A stretch of 8,449 nucleotides of DNA from Chloroflexi bacterium RBG_16_57_11 (lineage in GTDB: Bacteria > Chloroflexota > Anaerolineae > Anaerolineales > UBA4823), in NCBI GenBank assembly GCA_001795165.1, contig MGNS01000168.1, forward strand, positions 5,272 through 13,720, given 5' to 3'. Shown piece after piece: positions 6,621-8,449 of the stretch (positions are counted from its first letter, which is position 1; each line of letters opens with the position of its first letter). The notes below the pieces were generated by a model. That model did no database searches. It worked only from the letters and a program-made list of their open reading frames with translations, and was not told where the DNA came from. A program made the translations under genes and the position numbers.

Positions 6621-8449
6621 TCAGTCACCCCTTCCATCATGGCATTGGGCGCAGCGCGAGGCAATATTAGTGATATTGTGATCGGCATGGTCGCGCTCTG
6701 TGCGTGCCGGGTCGTGACAGGTATAACAAGTGTACGAGCCTGTGCCCGACGGGTGGCAGGTAGCACACACACCGTTCGCACCCCTGTGGTTAATATTAAA
6801 CCTGTGATTGAATGTAGCCCCACCCCAGGTATTGGTATTGTGACACTGCGAGCACTGACCGGGGAAGTGATTGGCAGGACGGTTTGCCGCATGGCAGGAC
6901 TGGCAGTCCGTTTGGCCGGCGTGGTTGAAGACGGCGCCGCCCCAGGAGTTGGTGTTATGGCATTGCGAACACTGCCCGGAGAAATGGTTGGCCGGTCGCC
7001 GGTTGGCGTGGCAGTATTGGCAGTCGGTAGCCCCTGCGGCAGCGTGGTTGAAGACGGCGCCGCCCCAGGAGTTGGTGTTATGGCATAGAGAGCACTGCCC
7101 GGCGTAATGGTTCGGCGGCCGCCTGGAGGCATGGCAGGATTGGCAATCGTTTGCGCCGGCGTGGTTGAAGACGGCGCCGCCCCAGGAATTGGTGTTATGG
7201 CACAGCGAGCATTGCCCGGCGTAGTGATTAGCCGGCCTTCGCGAAGCATGGCAGGCCTGGCAGTCTGTTGCGCCTGCTGCAGCGTGGTTGAAGATGGCGC
7301 CAGCCCAGGTACTGGTGTTATGACACTGCGAGCATTGCCCGGAGAAATGATTCGCTGGCCGGTTCCGCGTGTGACAGGATAAGCAATCAGTAGCGCCAAC
7401 ATGGTTGAACGTGGCATTTGCCCAGGAGCTGGCATTGTGGCATAGGGAACACTGTCCAGCGTAATGGTTGGCTGGCCGTCGCGCGGCGTGGCAGACCTGG
7501 CAATCGGTAGCGCCGGCGTGGTTGAAGATGGCATTTGCCCAGGAAGTGGCATTGTGGCATAGGGAACACTGTCCAGCGTAATGGTTGGCCGGCCGTCGCG
7601 AGGCGTGGCAGGCCTGGCAATCGGTAGCGCCGACATGGTTGAAGGTGGCGTTTGCCCAGGAGCTGGTGTTATGACACTGTGAACACTGCCCGGCGTAATG
7701 GTTGGCCGGCCGTTGTCCGGCGTGACAGGACTGGCAATCCGTTGCACCAACATGATTGAAAGTCGCCCCGGCCCAGGAGCTGGTGTTGTGGCATAGGGAG
7801 CACTGCCCGGCGTAGTGATTGGCCGGCCGGCGTGAGATATGGCAGGACTGGCAGTCGGTCGCGTTCGCAATTGCATGGTTGAATGTGGCGTTCGCCCAGC
7901 TGATGGTGTTGTGGCATTGCGAGCACTGTCCGACGAAATGATTGACCGGCCGATCTGGTATGTGGCAGGATTGGCAATCGACGGATCCAGTGGCGGCGTG
8001 GTTAAAGCTGGCCGGCCGCCAGGCATTTGTATTATGGCACAAGGAGCATTGCCCGGTGAAGTGGTTCGCGGGCCGGTTCGTGGTGTGGCAGGTCTGGCAA
8101 TCCGTGGCGCCTGCTGTAGCATGGTCGAAATTCACACCGCCCCTCCACGAAACCGTGTTGTGACATTGGGAACATTGCCCGGCGAAGTGATTGGCGGGTT
8201 TATCTGAGCTGTGGCATGAGACGCAATCTGTAGCGCCCACCGCGGCGTGGTTGAAGCTGGCGGGTCGCCAGGCGACAGTGCTATGGCACAAGGCGCATTG
8301 CCCGGCCCAGTGGTTGGCGGGTCTGTCCGTGGTGTGGCAGGATAGGCAATCCGTAGCGCCTACCGCAACGTGGTTGAAGTTGGCCGGTCGCCAGGCGCTG
8401 GTGCTATGACACAAAGAGCATTGACCGGCGAAATGGTTGGCGGGCCTGT
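6621..8449 (-). CDS. Giant repeat-type multihaem c-type cytochrome (5' end outside window)
   Basis: The frame is open to the right edge, so the N-terminus, including any signal peptide, is missing. About 609 residues are visible. They contain 30 CxxCH haem c attachment sites: 27 in a tandem array and three more in a different C-terminal stretch (VCATCH, TCYTCH, RCAQCH), the last five residues before the end. The repeat reads D-C-x-x-C-H, then RPANH[FY], then GQCS[LQ]CHNT, then a Trp, then FNH, then GATD. Each unit of 39 or 41 residues thus brings two haem sites and two extra His (in ANH and FNH), the right number for bis-His ligation of both haems. C-type haems are attached outside the cytoplasmic membrane, so the protein acts in the periplasm-like space, cell wall or cell surface. 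Role inferred: long-range electron wire or reservoir, linked through the downstream ferredoxin, flavoprotein and membrane cytochrome. No membrane anchor or sorting signal is seen at the C-terminus. The family is cytochrome c3/paired-CxxCH-like; I do not recognise a named member. Confidence 0.93.
   Translation of the reverse strand, partial: RPANHFAGQCSLCHSTSAWRPANFNHVAVGATDCLSCHTTDRPANHWAGQCALCHSTVAWRPASFNHAAVGATDCVSCHSSDKPANHFAGQCSQCHNTVSWRGGVNFDHATAGATDCQTCHTTNRPANHFTGQCSLCHNTNAWRPASFNHAATGSVDCQSCHIPDRPVNHFVGQCSQCHNTISWANATFNHAIANATDCQSCHISRRPANHYAGQCSLCHNTSSWAGATFNHVGATDCQSCHAGQRPANHYAGQCSQCHNTSSWANATFNHVGATDCQACHASRRPANHYAGQCSLCHNATSWANAIFNHAGATDCQVCHAARRPANHYAGQCSLCHNASSWANATFNHVGATDCLSCHTRNRPANHFSGQCSQCHNTSTWAGAIFNHAAAGATDCQACHASRRPANHYAGQCSLCHNTNSWGGAVFNHAGANDCQSCHASRRPPNHYAGQCSLCHNTNSWGGAVFNHAAAGATDCQYCHANRRPANHFSGQCSQCHNTNSWGGAVFNHAGQTDCQSCHAANRPANHFPGQCSQCHNTNTWGGATFNHRFNINHRGANGVCATCHPSGTGSYTCYTCHDPARTERDHADHNITNIASRCAQCHDGRGD
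6804..8449 (-). repeat. Tandem 117/123-bp coding repeats of the multihaem cytochrome
   Basis: About thirteen full units plus a part-unit at the right edge follow each other, differing by the presence of two extra codons (FNHAGATD against FNHAAAGATD), which gives periods of 117 or 123 bp. For example, the same 43-nt block starts at 6921 and again at 7044 (123 bp apart), and at 7161 with one change (117 bp apart). A second pair shares about 42 nt at 7431 and 7548. Neighbouring units are more alike than distant ones, which points to recent local duplication or gene conversion. The repeat also generates long meaningless open frames on both strands. Confidence 0.9.

Noticed and set aside
6593..8122. 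509-codon open frame on the minus strand, in another frame of the cytochrome repeats
   Set aside because: It is rich in Pro, Thr, Ser and Ala with the cytochrome's period and has no haem or other motif. It is open only because the repeat unit happens to lack stops in that frame.
6804..8449. Regular repeats of about 120 bp that could suggest a CRISPR array or satellite DNA
   Set aside because: Units are adjacent without unique spacers, keep the reading frame, and encode CxxCH haem motifs throughout; they are protein repeats.

Overview
The window looks like a chromosomal piece of a high-GC bacterium, most likely a Chloroflexota (Anaerolineae-type) genome. This is inferred from the gene families I recognise (sortase, stand-alone E2-like acyltransferase, YtcJ-like amidohydrolase, giant repeat-type multihaem cytochrome); no rRNA or other marker gene is present. 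No tRNA, rRNA, CRISPR array or insertion sequence was seen.

Left part, plus strand (1-2507). The window opens inside a sortase gene whose 3' end is intact. It is followed at once by an E2-like acyltransferase that has lost its N-terminal 60-75 residues (271-900). Next comes a Nudix hydrolase remnant (905-1196) with a nonsense codon, a deleted Nudix box and a frame change. Then comes the most interesting gene, 1231-1755: a thioredoxin-fold protein whose frame is open except for one UGA. That UGA falls exactly at the first position of the expected CxxC active site (U-A-E-C), at the end of a beta strand and before a helix. A 13-bp stem-loop (1361-1397) starts 7 nt after the UGA; its apical loop is 21 nt from the UGA and contains GU, which fits a bacterial SECIS element. 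The gene overlaps the next one, a class I SAM-dependent methyltransferase (1752-2507), by ATGA. I read 1231-1755 as a probable selenoprotein. Because its upstream neighbours are decayed, a Cys-to-stop mutation is the serious alternative.

Right part, minus strand (2567-8449). Read in the direction of transcription, this is a redox cluster. It begins with a very large multihaem c-type cytochrome, cut by the window edge, with 30 CxxCH haem sites in the visible part arranged in 39/41-residue repeats. A two-cluster [4Fe-4S] ferredoxin, an NAD(P)H/FAD oxidoreductase and a five-helix membrane protein with two His pairs suited to two b haems follow. A stem-loop overlaps the stop codon of the membrane protein. 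An intact amidohydrolase of the YtcJ/amidohydrolase_3 type follows, with its own ribosome binding site, and is probably functionally unrelated.

The redox genes can be put together as an electron route between NAD(P)H or ferredoxin in the cytoplasm, a b-type membrane cytochrome and a multihaem wire outside the membrane. The components are seen in the sequence; the route and its direction are inference.
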